DNA of 64,000 bases from Zeus faber (GCA_960531495.1 OY482853.1:20056042-20120041), one strand, 5' to 3'. Numbered from the stretch's first letter, positions 11,834 through 24,859 are shown. Numbers and translations are program-made. Notes: generated from the letters alone by a model not told the origin.

Positions 11834-12300
11834 ATGACGACGGGGGTGAAAGTACGCTTCCGTCCATACCACCTGCACGAACATAAAAGCAAAGTCGTGC
11901 AGGCAGAATTGAAAGCCATGCTGGACATGTGGCTGATAGAGGAGTCTACATGTGACTGGTGTTGCCCCATTGTACTGGTAGGTAAGCTTGATGGGTCGGT
12001 CCGCTTCTGTGTCGCGGTGAACGCGTCGAAATTTGATGAATATCTGATTCCACTGGTCGACGAACTCCTTGACAGGTTAGGCATGGTTAGAATTTGGACA
12101 CTGGATTTAACTAAAAGCTACTGGCAGATTCACTTGTCGCCAGAGTCCAAGGAAAAACTGGCTTTCTCTACTCCACACCAATACCAATACCGTACCAATT
12201 TGTAATGCTTCCATTTGGGCTGCTCGGAGCCCCAGCCACCAGACACAGACTTACAGGGACTCATGGACCGGCACCGCCGACTTAGATGACGTAATCATTC
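11834..12300 (+). pseudogene. gypsy-like reverse transcriptase remnant
   Basis: One frame (11834-12205) shows R-F-R-P-Y, an E-L-K-A-M-L-D block, S-P/C-C-P-I-V-L-V-G-K, G-S-V-R-F-C-V, then L-D-L-T-K-S-Y-W-Q-I, the palm-domain order of gypsy RTs. After a stop the next frame gives L-P-F-G-L-like sequence and a degenerate L-D-D-V-I-I near 12280, the catalytic box. Roughly the rest of RT and most of RNase H are deleted. Confidence 0.85.
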
Positions 12301-12330
12301 AAACTGAAACCTAGGGGTGGCACATGCAGC

Positions 12331-12420
12331 ATGCAGGCGCAGTTCTTTAAGTTCAAGGTCATTCATAGGACGGGGGCGCAGATGGTGGTGGTGGCCGACT
12401 TCCTCTCCCGCTATGGGGGG
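12331..12420 (+). pseudogene. RNase H C-terminal remnant
   Basis: Reads F-K-F-K-V-I-H-R-T-G, then V-V-A-D-F-L-S-R, the conserved end of gypsy pol in RT-RH-last elements. It directly precedes the 3' LTR by about 30 bp, as expected when pol ends with RNase H rather than integrase. Confidence 0.75.
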
Positions 12421-12446
12421 GGGCTGGCGGCCGGACGGCGAGGGTA

Positions 12447-12798
12447 TGTGGCAGACGAAGGGGCGTTAAGCCACGGTCTGCGGGTGACAGCGCTGGCTTC
12501 TTCCCGCCACGACACAGCTGTACCGGGTCCCCCTAATCAGCACTGATTAGCCAGACACGGCTGGGAAAGCTTTCTTATGAGTGGTCTTGTCTCGCAGGGA
12601 GGATGCCGTGGAGCCAAGATGTGTCCCTGCGGACCAGACTTCGAGATGGACCCAGAAGCTGATTATTACTAACATTGATTTATGGCCCACAAGCCTTTTG
12701 TTTATTATTTTGAATAAAAACCCTGCCGTGTCGGCACCTCACTGCCCGAAAGTCTCCGTCGCCCACCTTGAACCCATGTCTGTGGGTAGTCTCCCACA
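12447..12798 (+). repeat. 3' LTR of the gypsy-like element
   Basis: Starts TGTGGCAGAC and ends AGTCTCCCACA, a short inverted TGTGG/CCACA pair. It contains AATAAAAACC near 12714 as a likely poly(A) signal. It is visibly diverged from the 5' copy, so the insertion is old. Confidence 0.75.
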
Positions 12799-13125
12799 AT
12801 CTCTCTCACTATCCCTCTATTATCTCTCTCTATCCATCTATTATCTGTCTCTATCCCTCTATCATTTCTCTCTCTATCCCTTTATCATCTCTCTCTCTAT
12901 CCATCTATTATCTCTCTCGCTATCCTTCTATCAGCCGTCTCTATCCGTCATCTCTCTCCACCAATCCATCGCTCTCTCCCTACCCATCCATCCATCCACC
13001 TACATACAGTACCTACCTACCCATCCACCTATCTATCATTATCTCTATAACTATCCATCCACCCATCTATCTATTTACTTATCTATCCATCTTTCTATCT
13101 ATCCATCTTCCCATCCATCCATTGT
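12799..13125. repeat. (CTCTATCCCT)n / (CATC)n low-complexity array
   Basis: Degenerate units of CTCTCTATCCCTCTATTAT followed by CCATCCATCTAT. The same unit type occurs on the other side of the LTR element at about 9125-9202, so the retrotransposon appears to have split one array. Confidence 0.9.
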
Positions 13126-13254
13126 AAGATGCTACGCTAACGCTTCAATCACAGCATCTATGTACTGGGGCATCAGAGTCAATGAAAGCCACATTGACCT
13201 GCTGTCAAATCCCATTCTTAATATAATTTGTGCCTTGTTTTCGTACATCTCACA

Positions 13255-13405
<151 letters not shown>

Positions 13406-14519
13406 CTTCTGCCACAGCATCCCCTACCTGCCTTCAGCGGGAATGTATGTTTGTTTCAAGACTATAGGCTTCCACAATGAGCAGAATGGTCTCACTAGGA
13501 ATGACCTGCTCACATAGATACACACTTCCACCTTTTTCTTTATTACCAGAGAGCATGAAACAATGAAGTGCTCTCCCATTTAATCTGTGGGGAGAAGGCG
13601 CTTCTTCTTACTGTGAATAAATGAATACGGCACTTCAGAGGAAATTTGAAGCGTCCAATCCTTATCCGCGAAAAAGCTATTGCATCACTTCTTCACGCCG
13701 CCGCCCGTCAGCTTGATAGAGGCACAGTGAGAGACTTCTCATGTGCTTCATATCACACACATTCAGGAGGCGGAACACTCGCCAGCTCCAAATTTGGCTT
13801 TTTTGCAATTGTGTCTTACATTATTTACATGGTAGTAATCACGAGGACTAAGAAACAATATTAAACATTTACATTTTTACAATTGAATACAACCCCTCCG
13901 AGAGTAATGCAATTTCTTGGATGGCATATTCTATGATTCGTTTCCATCCAATTCTATCTATCTAATTGTTTCTATCTATTCTTTAAATATCAAGGCTGAA
14001 TAGGTTGCTTATTAATATGTAAATAAACTATATATGTATATATGCTATATATGTAGCAAGTTCAAAACACTTCCCCATACCATGTGAATTCCATAATCAA
14101 AATATGATCAACAATATTCATAACGCAGTGAATATTTTTACATTATTATACTTTCAGTGATTAATAAATAAACACAGTGTACAAGTACTCACGTTCACAA
14201 CAGACCGCATGGTTTATAACACAGCGAGGCATTCTTCAGCGCTACACACTCTACATATTATGCACCACCACACAACTGCTCCAGGGCTGAAAAAGATTGA
14301 ACTTTTAAAATAAAGTTTCAGCGCAGATATATTAACAGCGAGACACGCGACACTCCCCACCAATTGGAAAGAGAGTTCACAGGCTGTAAAATATCCTGTC
14401 ATGAGGTTTTGGAAGAGCCCGTTGCGGAAAGTTAAGAGACCCGAGCATAAATTGGAGGAGGGTTGCCCCCCACGCTGAGAAATACACGACAGAGAGCATG
14501 GCTGTCGGCCTTTTAGCAG

Positions 14520-14622
<103 letters not shown>

Positions 14623-14794
14623 AATAGCTGCGCTCCCCTAAACAACAATGTGAAGGCTTTAAATTTCCCAGGCTGAGAATAGTTGAGAGGCATTAATCAA
14701 TAGCTTATATCTGTTCACATTTGGAGTGATGGAGGAGTGAAGGTTGAAAGAATGGCTGCATTGTTCTTTGCTGCATGACGGAGCAGCTCAATTT

Positions 14795-14965
<171 letters not shown>

Positions 14966-15129
14966 CTGCTCTGAGCTTGGAAATGATTTTGATAAAAGAC
15001 GACTGCGGGAGGAGAATTTCTTCACAATGAAAAGGGCATAATAAGTTCACTGGAGAACTGTCAAAGACACAGGGACGCATTCACATTTTATTCTGTCATA
15101 AAAGCATGAAAAAAAACAAAAAAAAAGAA

Positions 15130-15890
15130 AACGTATAATATATACTACATAGCCGAAAATATGTGGACACCCCTTCTAATAAGTGCGTTTGTCTATTTTA
15201 GCTGCACCCATTACTAACAGGAGCAGCCAATGGAGCATCCAGCCATACAGTCTCCTTAAGCTGGGGCCACTTCACGTGATGCCTTAAATCGTGAACGGCA
15301 ATGAAAAGATCGGAGCTCACTGGAACTGAAGACGGAGAACAGACGGACGAGTTTTGTGGTACTCCAGCGCTCGCCAGAATGCATCTTCCCGCGAAATTGT
15401 CGCGGGATGGGAAATCCCTTGCGATATTTTGACGCCAAAAGGAACATGGCCGCTGTACAGCTTGCTGCTGTGACTGCCGGTGCAGTGAACTTGCAGCTCT
15501 GACATTATTCACTAATCAGACCGTCATGCGATGACCGCTACGGCTCCACAGCGCGACTAACGCAGACTACCCGGACAACCGCGACTCAGCCCGATCTCAA
15601 ATCCTTGCCAAATCGGCCTTGAAAATCGCGCAATGTGGCCCTAGCTTCAGGCAAACCTTTGCGGCAGAGTGGGTCGTACTAAAGAGACGGTGACTTTCAA
15701 CGTGGCGCTGTGATAGGATGCCACCATTCCGACAAATGAGTCTTTCATGGTTTGTGCCAGAAAAATCCCAATGCTACAGGTATACAATGACATTCTAGAG
15801 AATTGTGCACTTCCAACTTTGTGGCAACAGTTGAAGGGAGGAGGGCCGCTTTCCTGTTTCAGCACGACGACGCCCCCTGTGCCTGTGGGG
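15130..15890 (+). mobile_element. Tc1-like transposon relic with nested insertion
   Basis: The 5' part (15155-15258) has ATGTGGACACCCCTT and GAGCATCCAGCCATACAGTC. The element resumes at 15647-15740 (AGTGGGTCGTACTAAAGAG, GACTTTCAACGTGGCGC, GATAGGATGCCACC) and again at 15745-15890 (ACTTTGTGGCAACAG, CCTGTTTCAGCACGACGACG, the D-D-A-P box of the transposase catalytic core). Most of the transposase centre and the 3' end are deleted. Between the first two blocks lies an unrelated 390-bp insertion. Confidence 0.75.
15259..15646. mobile_element. small TIR element nested in the Tc1-like relic
   Basis: The left end AGCTGGGGCCAC (15259-15270) pairs with GTGGCCCTAGCT (15635-15646), 11 of 12 bases matching as inverted repeats. 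The segment interrupts the Tc1-like sequence, which continues on either side in the expected order. No transposase is encoded; a clear target duplication is not seen. Confidence 0.55.
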
Positions 15891-16329
15891 GACGTGCGGT
15901 GGTCCCGGGGGAGCGTGGGCGGTCCGCGCTCCATGCTAATGAGGATAACACTAAACGCAGAAGAGCCCTGTCTTGTCCCTGCCTCCACCCGCCATCTCCG
16001 CTGCCCTCACCTTGCTGCCCCGCTGTCTTCCTTTTGACACATCCACAGGAAAAACACGTCCAGGATCTCACGCACAAGAAAGGGTTATTTTCGTTTTTGT
16101 TTTATTTTTGTCCGTTTTTTACCTGAGGGGGAAAATAAATGAACTAATCTAAAAACCATCACAGTAGCAGCAGCTGGGAATGGGGAAAAGGTGCGACGCT
16201 GGCAGTGTGATGGTTGGTTGCATAACATCCTGTTGCGTGTCAGATGTAATTGTTATAATAGTGCGCTGGATTTTTTTCGGGGGGAAAATGTATATCATTA
16301 AGACAGCATGCTATCAGGTTCGGAAGGGA

Positions 16330-16545
16330 GGCGGAAGGCTGTCTGTCCTTTGACTTGACTACGGGGGCCCCGGTTTGACCCCGAATTGCCTGCAAGTATC
16401 CACACTGCTGAAGGGCCCTTGAGCATGGCATAAAACCCCAGCTCTTCAAGGGGGTGACCTTCATGAGAGGAAGGGTCACGCACAATCACATGCACTCTTT
16501 CTTTCGGAGGCCAATAAAGCAGCACATTATTATTCATATTCCTGG
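16330..16545 (+). repeat. tRNA-derived SINE-like element
   Basis: Contains a B-box-like GGTTTGACCCC, then the fish SINE body motif GCTGAAGGGCCCTTGAGCA and ACCCCAGCTCTTCAAG, and a short ATTATTATT tail. The A box is unclear and the family is not named. Confidence 0.45.
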
Positions 16546-19500
16546 GGATAGCTGTGGTGTGTTAGCCTTTTACTTCCAGGGTTAACACTTTGATTCCTTC
16601 TGGCAAAAAAAATCTATGTTAAGGAAAATGATTCTTACATAAAACAGTGTAGTTCAATGTCTCAACCTAAATTGAGGGGCGAAAAACTGAAATTGAGAAT
16701 TATTTTTATTAAATGCATCTAGCTTATTTATTATTTGTTTATATGATTATATTATTATTATTACTATTACATTGCTGTGATACATTGTATTCTATTTTGC
16801 TTATTTTCAATGTGTTTTATTTAAAATAACACAGTATATTCTTGAGCTGTTTAGTTTATTATTTGGAACGTATATATTTGTGAATTAAGTGGATATACTA
16901 TTACTCTGTACTTCATTTCCCCACTGACCTGCTGCAGTGCCTGAGTCTCCCCTAAGGAGGATTAATAAAACACGGTCTTTTCTTCTTAGTTATTTTTGCT
17001 GTGCCTTTTTTATTTATTTTTATTTTTTATTTTTAATCCCGGGCTAAAATGATCTGAAACACGACAACCGGCAGATCGCACAGACAGGGTTGAGGTCTCT
17101 TCGAACTGGGAGGTTTCAGACATCTTGTCGTTCGTGTTTGATCAACATCGATCTACATTGGGAGCAAAAATTAGTGACCATAGTGACCACAAATAAGTCG
17201 TGTAAATTGACCAGAAGTAGAAGAACGTTGAGGCGATTTGATTGGTGTCAGGAGCGGCGTGCTTTGTGACATCATCACCCCCGGAGTTATATAAGTCAGA
17301 GCTTCGTCTCTCGGAACTCTTTCGCATCAAGCCGCTTGCGACACGTAGACAGACAACTTGAGCTGATGCTGTGTTTAAAGGAAACTCAGAAAACTAAGTC
17401 TGCGCTTCACAAAACCACGAAAACCACAATCGGTCACAGAAGGCGTTTTTCGCACAGCGGGAAGTTCTAAGAACCTTTGGAGGAACATTCCTTTTGTGCC
17501 CGTTTAAACCGAACGACAGAAGAAGAACATTCAGTGACATAAGTGCATGGTGATTGGTCAAACGTATGAGCATGAGAAATACTGATGTGAAAAAACGCAT
17601 GAAAAGCTTGATACTTCATTTACAGTAAATGTGTCTTTATTTGTGCACATATATTTCAATTGCATGTTGTGTGTGAAAAGTGGTTCAAACGAACTTTGAT
17701 TTTTTTTGCAAAGCTAAGAATCGATGCTTCGGCATGGAAACCTTCTGCCAAATGACTCCACACATCTGCCCAGCCCTCCCTGTGTGTCCCCGTACCTCCA
17801 GCTCAGCTCAGAAGTGCTGACATGCCCACACCTCCAAGCTGACAGCCTGAGCAATGCTGCGGGGATTTAGGACGGAATAAAGAGGATTTGCCCCTGATGC
17901 CTGTGTCTGCGCGGCGTCGGAATCTGCTCCACTGAACTACGGTGCGACGGCGGCGCCCTGTCGTCTTATTGGAATGACTAATTGTGACCGGGATCAGAGA
18001 CGGAACACCCGATCAGACTCTCCGACAGCTGAGGATCAGAGCCGCGTGTTTGTTAACTGGCTCGCTAAACGCGGAAGGGATTTCTCCCTTTTTAACATGC
18101 TGTTCATCAGGAGACATAGGCCAAAATCTATATTACGAAATATGCACATATTGTAATAACAGATATCATTCCAAATGCAGGCACATCTAAACACACACAT
18201 TCACACAGCAATGTAATGTATAGATGCAATGACATGGATGTAATTGAAACAATGACTCTCTTGAATTGATAGAGCAAAGCCTTCGCTGAGACAAGTGAGA
18301 CAGACTTGGTTTCAGAAGCCCGGTTCCAGCGAAAACGAGAGTTGGGAATAGTATAAAGGAAGATTGTCAATAACCGCGCTCAAAGCATTGAACTGCTGAC
18401 ACAAGTGTCATTTGCAACTGGCGGTTTGAATAGAAAATAATATAATAAAGCCCAGTGCAATGCAATCCACATTCCTCCAAATACCTTTTCTATTTCTTCC
18501 GCTATTGTACAAGCGGCGCTTCAGGGAAAGCGACAATGGTGCCTTTAAAAACACAATTCCAACGACACGGCTCCTCTACAAAATAGAATTCCGGAGTTCT
18601 TTTGTAATTACCCTCCAAAAAATGTTCATCTGTATCAATGTGGCCGTGACATTTAACTCCGCTGGATCGATTTAAGGGTCTGAATGACTAAGCAAATCAC
18701 AACTGAATGGATGTTGTAAAAGAAAGGAACCTCCTCTGGAAAAGTTTGAGACGAATAAAGTCTCCAATTGAGAAGCCGGCGGCCTCCAACTCCGGTTCAT
18801 CCCGTCCATTCAGCCGCTCCGCAAAAGCGAGGTCAATACAACAATGAAAAAACCCCGCCCTGTTATCAAGGCAGCCGAGCAAAACAATCACAAGACAAAA
18901 AAAACCCAAAAAACCCAAAAAACACCTGAAAGACCCTGCATGAAAGACTCGGAGCCGTCACGTGGTCCGATGGCACGTACGCAACCTAACATGCACTGCG
19001 TACAAACAAACTATTTAGAACTACGGCAGGAGGTGAAAACGAAAAAAAACCCCCAGAAGATATTACCGCGTCTGAACACTGTTTAAACAATATACTTGGC
19101 TGCTACTTAAAACCCGCTCCCATGAGACCAATTAAAATGGAACTTTTAAAATTAAAACCGTCTGTGGCCATTTACTTGTAATCATTAAAGAGAAAATCTA
19201 AACGGCGGGCCCCCCAAAAAAACAACAACAAAACATTTTCGACAATCAATCAAGAGTAAACGGATCTTTAGAGCAAAGGAGTTTAGCAACTCTAAATGCT
19301 GCTTTGTTCTTCAAAAAGTTAAAGTTAAAACTCAAAAGGGTAATGATACGTGTGATCGCTACAAAGCCACGCTCAATTATGGAGGAATATCAAACGCGCC
19401 ACTATAAATGTCAACAGTGCATATTTAACACAAACACACCGGCAGAAATATGAGACACGTACATTACCGTCTATACATAGCAACACAACTGAAGGTGAAT

Positions 19501-20198
19501 AAAGAACGTGTTAAAAGTTTGAGTTAAGGAAAATGTTCTGCCAACTGGCACAAGGTTTGCGGCTTTATCTAATCGGTAGATAAGCAGACTAGTAAATGAC
19601 TCCTCCGTAGATAAAAGGAAAAACATGAAAAACGTGTCACAAAAGGGAAGGGGGCGTGCTTGGATCTCGGAGAAACACAAGAGTGGAGGCACTCTGACGT
19701 CATACGCGAGGGCGGAGTCACAGTGCCAGACGGTGGAATAGTTCGACCTCCAGATGCCGGGTGATTTGGGAACGTTTGTATCGCTGCATGCAATGAGAAT
19801 AATGCTGTTATATTCATAGTATATCAGTTCGAGCTCCGCAAATTCAATGTAATGGGGATTCCGAGATGCCCACTGTAACAATGATTTCATTACAGGTTTC
19901 TGGGAAAACAAGTGTTATAGCCCATAACGGTAATGCTTTATCACAATTACTTTTTACCCATCTTTTCTCTCCCTCTTCTCTCCCATGTCGAGGGGGGGAT
20001 GGAGGTTCCTCTAGTGGCTTATCTGGGATATGATGTACCCGTCTGGGATCAGCCCTGACGAGCTGCAGCTTTACCGCCGCAGGGTCCCGGAATCAGGGTC
20101 AATTCTACCATTAGCCCCCAAGACACATGGCTACCACCCCGGTGCCCACGCAAATGTTTATTTTTCAATATCTTATACAAAGGCAAGCGTAGTCATAG

Positions 20199-20199
<1 letters not shown>

Positions 20200-20260
<61 letters not shown>
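20200..20260. repeat. (AC)n microsatellite
   Basis: About 61 bp of pure AC, with imperfect units to 20278. Confidence 0.97.
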
Positions 20261-20263
<3 letters not shown>

Positions 20264-20663
20264 CACACACGCACACACTGGCTTCCCGCAAGCCATAAGG
20301 ACTGTCAACGCTGAACTCACTAACTGAGACACTCACATGGGCCCCACTGCCTTACTGTACTGTTGCATACAGTACTGCATTCTGTACTGTACCTCTATTG
20401 CTGTGCCGTACTGTTGTATACTGTAATGTATATCTCAACACACACTACCTCACTTGGTTCACTTGCCACTTTACTGTATATATTTATTTATTTTATTTAT
20501 CTGTATATCTACAAATAGTCTATTCCTCTTATTCCTATTTTGCATTCCCGTTCAGCATATTACCTTTTTATGTTTTTGTATTCTATTTACTAACTGAATT
20601 ACCTTTTAGGAATCAGTTAGTTAATTAATCACTGAGCTATCCTCGCCGCGCCCCGCAATGTGT

Positions 20664-20721
20664 GCACAGCGGAGCGCAGATCACGTGCGTCCTGAGGGGC
20701 GTGGTCTGCGCTCCGCTGTGC
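20664..20721. repeat. perfect 17-bp inverted repeat (hairpin)
   Basis: GCACAGCGGAGCGCAGA (20664-20680) and its exact reverse complement (20705-20721) enclose a 24-nt spacer. Related sequence occurs inverted near 39585-39650 (GAAACGGAGCGGCAC, GCACAGATCACG), so this may be an end of a dispersed element. Confidence 0.85.
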
Positions 20722-21344
20722 CGCTCCGTTTCCTTATGCCTCATCACAACTATCTCGGCACCATCTTTAAATGAAATGGTTAAGGTTGTCTGAGGGGTGT
20801 GCACCTCTCCCTCGTCAGACGATCTGATACGTATCCAGATACATGGGCTACGATAAGATTCAGGGACAATACATTTTAATACGGAACGATTCGGTGTGAT
20901 TCAATGTGATGCGATATGATCTGATACAGTTCTTAACATTTGTTTAATGTAAACATATATTAAAATAAGCCAGTTCTATGACAGTGTACCTTAAATATCT
21001 GACGATTTCTGTTTTGTATTTTTCGCAATTCGTAAACATACAAATTTTATATAATATGTCGATATTATTAGAGATATATGACATTTGAATTGTATTTTAT
21101 TTTTTATCCTATTTATTTTTATTATTATTTTTATTCTCCTTTTTTCCGGACTGTTGAGCTTTTTATTTTTTAATGCTTATGGTCTGTGTACTGAAGGGCA
21201 CGAAACCTTACCATAAGAAATCCTAGTACATGTAAATGTACCCGGAGAAAATAAACATGCTTATTCTGATTCTAAAAGTGCCACTGCTTACCTCCAAATA
21301 GATATATTTCATAAGAGCGAATCCCAAGGATTTTTGTTACTCAC

Positions 21345-21715
<371 letters not shown>

Positions 21716-22246
21716 ATAGAATTATCAGCAAAGCTTCAGTCGACCGATTCCTAACTTAACAACCGGGCTGTCGACCGCTTCACGGTACATTTCGATAGAT
21801 CCCGGGGTATTGCTGTAGCCGCATGTCTAACATTAAAAGGGGTTTCCAATTCGTATCGGTGAATCGTTACACCCCTGATATAAACTCTCCATCGTACATA
21901 AGGGGAATTTTAAATCAGTACTAGAAATGTTGAGACTGAGATTTCATCAGTGTCGTCGAGGAAAATTAACCATCTTCCCAAATATTAATGTTCCAATGTT
22001 CAAAGCTAATAAATGGTTCCTCTGCAATAGGTAGTTAGACATGTATTATCACACTGTTATACCTCTTATTTTTATGTTTTACTTTTATGGTATGTATATG
22101 CTATTATGGCTTGTTATGACTATAAATGAAGATAATTCATTATTTATAATTAATTACAAATCATAATTTATAATTAATTCATTATTTAGATGACAAATAA
22201 CCGTTTTACTTGACATGCACAGACAAACACAGACACAGACACACAG

Positions 22247-22278
<32 letters not shown>

Positions 22279-23717
22279 ACACACACACAAATATAATCTA
22301 TTCTAATCGACATAATCCATAAATACATCTATTCAATCTGAGGCGACTAAATGAAATATTGGGTCGACTGAGATTGAAGTTGAGAATCCATCCCTCCATG
22401 CAACATGTCAACTAGGAACCTTGTGAAAAGGTTATCATGATAACCATAAATAATCTTTCGATTTTCGGCGGTAAACCACCGAGGGCAGTCAGGCGGGGTT
22501 GGGAAAACTCTTTTAAAGACAGAAATGTTACCCAACAAGGGGGTGAGTCATCTCCGTCAGAGGTCTGCGGGGTTCTCCGGCTTTTCACACGCGGAAAGAC
22601 TCGGCAGCGTCAAGCCCCTCTGAAATGTCCTAACACGTCTTTATTCTGACACAGCAGATGAAACAGCACGGAAGGCAAACAACTGTGCGATCCTGTGCCT
22701 TATCGGTGGCATTTTGCCCCCCACCCCCACCCAGCACAAAACCGTATTTAGGCCTTGAACCGCTGCCTCTCGCCTGTTGCTAGGCTACACCGCGAGGGAG
22801 AAAATGCTTATCAGAGAGGAGAGAACATCTAGCGGTGCATGAACGCATCACAATTTGGAAATTAAAAGCTATATTCTACAGCGACTGTGAGTCACAAGGA
22901 GAGGACGCGGTGCGCTGGTAGTTTAAAAAAAGAAAAAGGAAAAAAATAAAAGAAGCCTTTGCCTTTCACGCTGACAGGAAAATAGTGCGAGTCCATAAAG
23001 GAGCCGCTGCTTGTGTGGTTTTAATGAATGTGACTGACTGAAAGCTGTGTTTATTCACATAGTTTTAAAGGTTCCCTTCGTAGTATCGATCCGCGTGGCT
23101 GTGGAGCGACAGGAATGGACAATAGATGAGATTTCCGATCGGGATCACAGGGGTCTGCACTCTTTGTACCCTCTGTTGTGATGGAGGAGGTGGTGCAAAG
23201 CGATGTGCGGCCAGTCAGCTCAGCGTTGCCCCTGTGACAGGGTATTTAGAAGAGTAGTGAACTGTAAGAAAGCTCAATTACATCCTCCCAACATGTACTG
23301 CATAAATAAAGGAAAATCCCCTTTCAAGCCTGTCTTTGGAAAATTACCGACAGAGAAGCTACAGCGCGGGGAGAAAAAAAAGATGGAGGCGTCTGCAGTG
23401 TTCCCGACTCTGTGAAGGTAAAGTTTACAGACGCAGCATTTAACATTAACCGACAGGGAGAATTTGGTTTCGCAAGAAGCACAAACCTTCATAAGAAAGT
23501 CCACAATTATTCCAAAAGGACATGTGATGGGATAAGGCTACTGCCATGCCACTGCCAAGACCAATCACCTAATCCTCTATAAAGCTCCATTGATGACACA
23601 CTCAACCCTATTGCCTCTGCTCAGGCAGAAAATGAGCACGGGGGCTTTTTGGTGACAACCTTTCTACTGCCTGACTGAAAATCAAAGGGTTATTTATCTC
23701 CCAGCAAGCTCCATTAA

Positions 23718-23718
<1 letters not shown>

Positions 23719-23758
<40 letters not shown>

Positions 23759-23850
23759 TAGACAGATAGATAGAGAGATATATAGATAGACAGATAGAGA
23801 GACAGATAGATAGATAGATAGACAGATGGATAAATGGATAGATAGATGTG
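23719..23850. repeat. (GACA)n(GATA)n microsatellite
   Basis: About ten GACA units grading into GATA and related tetramers; typical of fish. Confidence 0.95.
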
Positions 23851-24062
23851 AGGAAATGACGTGCAAAACAACAAAAGAAAGCGACCTAAAACACAAATTT
23901 AAGAGAACCCTAGCGCTCCAGTGTCCATCGAAAAAAAGGACCCTTTCGATAAGAATGGCTTTTTTTGTGTTTAAAATGTCACATTCTGGCATATCCAAAT
24001 GCCAACTCCCAGGGTTGCCTCGTCATCTGTCTAAGCTTTAGTGGTGATTTTGAAATAATGGT

Positions 24063-24080
24063 CCCCCCCCCCCCCCCCCC
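24063..24080. repeat. C18 homopolymer
   Basis: Eighteen consecutive C (ending before ACCCATGGG); its length may be affected by sequencing error. Confidence 0.9.
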
Positions 24081-24660
24081 ACCCATGGGATAATAATCAC
24101 GTAAATGACACTGAGGTGGACGAAATACGCGCCCGCCCAGAGCCCGACTCCAAGGATATACGACGTCGTGCCCAAAAGAGCGCAAATGGTCCGATCCGTC
24201 ACATGAACGCGCGGATGAAGCGGCTCTCGTTCATTCACAAAAAAAATCTCGGAAGAAAAATAGTTATTGATGTTTTTAGCCCTGAAAAGGACGTGATGTG
24301 ACTGGCATTTTAGCCGAGATATGTAAAGGCCGTTATAATATGAGGGATTGGCCGGTGGAGATAGGGTTGCAGATGTTGATAAGATAGCGGGGGCAGCAAA
24401 GTGCCGACGCTTTGCCAGATCAAACGTGCGATGGGGAAAGGCTGCGACAGGAGTCTCTGACAGCCCACAATGTCACCTATCAGCTGCACTATCTGATTGA
24501 AAGTGGTCATCTGCGGTCTCCTATAGATGCATATGCTGTCCCTGCCTCCCTTGTTCTATTTTCCTCACTCCCTTCCTCCCTCTACCTCCTTCTCTATCTC
24601 ACTCTTTCTGATCAAATGATTGCAAGAACACACTTTCTGCCCGCACGCACAAACGCGCGT

Positions 24661-24662
<2 letters not shown>

Positions 24663-24740
<78 letters not shown>

Positions 24741-24741
24741 A
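24663..24741. repeat. (AC)n microsatellite beside exon 8
   Basis: About 79 bp of AC ending 68 nt from the exon 8 donor (24808) on the intron side; (GU)n in the transcript, a possible splicing-factor binding tract. Confidence 0.95.
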
Positions 24742-24808
24742 AACACACAGTTCAGGAACGCATGCACAAATGAGTGGTGAAAGGGACAGCAGTGGGGGCG
24801 TACAGTAC

Positions 24809-24859
24809 CTTGCGTGTTGTCGGGGTTGGTGGTGGGTGTGGGAATAGTAGTGGGAGCAT
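24809..24859 (-). CDS. cadm1: cadm1 exon 8: Thr/Pro-rich extracellular stalk
   Basis: A 51-nt exon, phase 1-1, encoding 17 residues that begin A-P-T-T-I-P-T-P-T-T-N (a split Asp at the junction). It corresponds to the mammalian CADM1 exon that starts PPTTIPPPTTTT and carries O-glycans between Ig3 and the membrane. Acceptor TTCCATCTAG at 24860-24869 follows a T-rich run; donor CAAG|GTACTG lies at 24809/24808. In mammals this region is alternatively spliced and sets stalk length and protease sensitivity. The exon's length is a multiple of three, so skipping would keep the frame. Here the Thr run is short and broken by Pro and Asn. No second stalk exon was recognised in the 16.1 kb before exon 9. 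Confidence 0.85.

Larger units (their letters stand above)
9203..12798 (+). mobile_element. decayed Ty3/gypsy LTR retrotransposon, Gmr1-like pol order
   Basis: Two related terminal segments (9203-about 9462 and 12447-12798) start TGTGGCAGAC, and the downstream one ends in CCCACA, giving TG...CA ends. Between them, plus-strand fragments read as aspartic protease (10440-10640), integrase (11070-11600), reverse transcriptase (11830-12300) and the RNase H C-terminus (12331-12420). Integrase before reverse transcriptase is the copia-like order known for Gmr1-type gypsy elements of deuterostomes. Frames are broken by shifts and stops, the RT-RH region is largely deleted and no gag was recognised. 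Flanking bases ATCTT/ATCTC could be a decayed target duplication. Confidence 0.85.

Noticed and set aside
16330..16545. tRNA gene
   Set aside because: A B-box-like motif is present but no cloverleaf, clear A box or anticodon arm; better explained as a SINE-like element.
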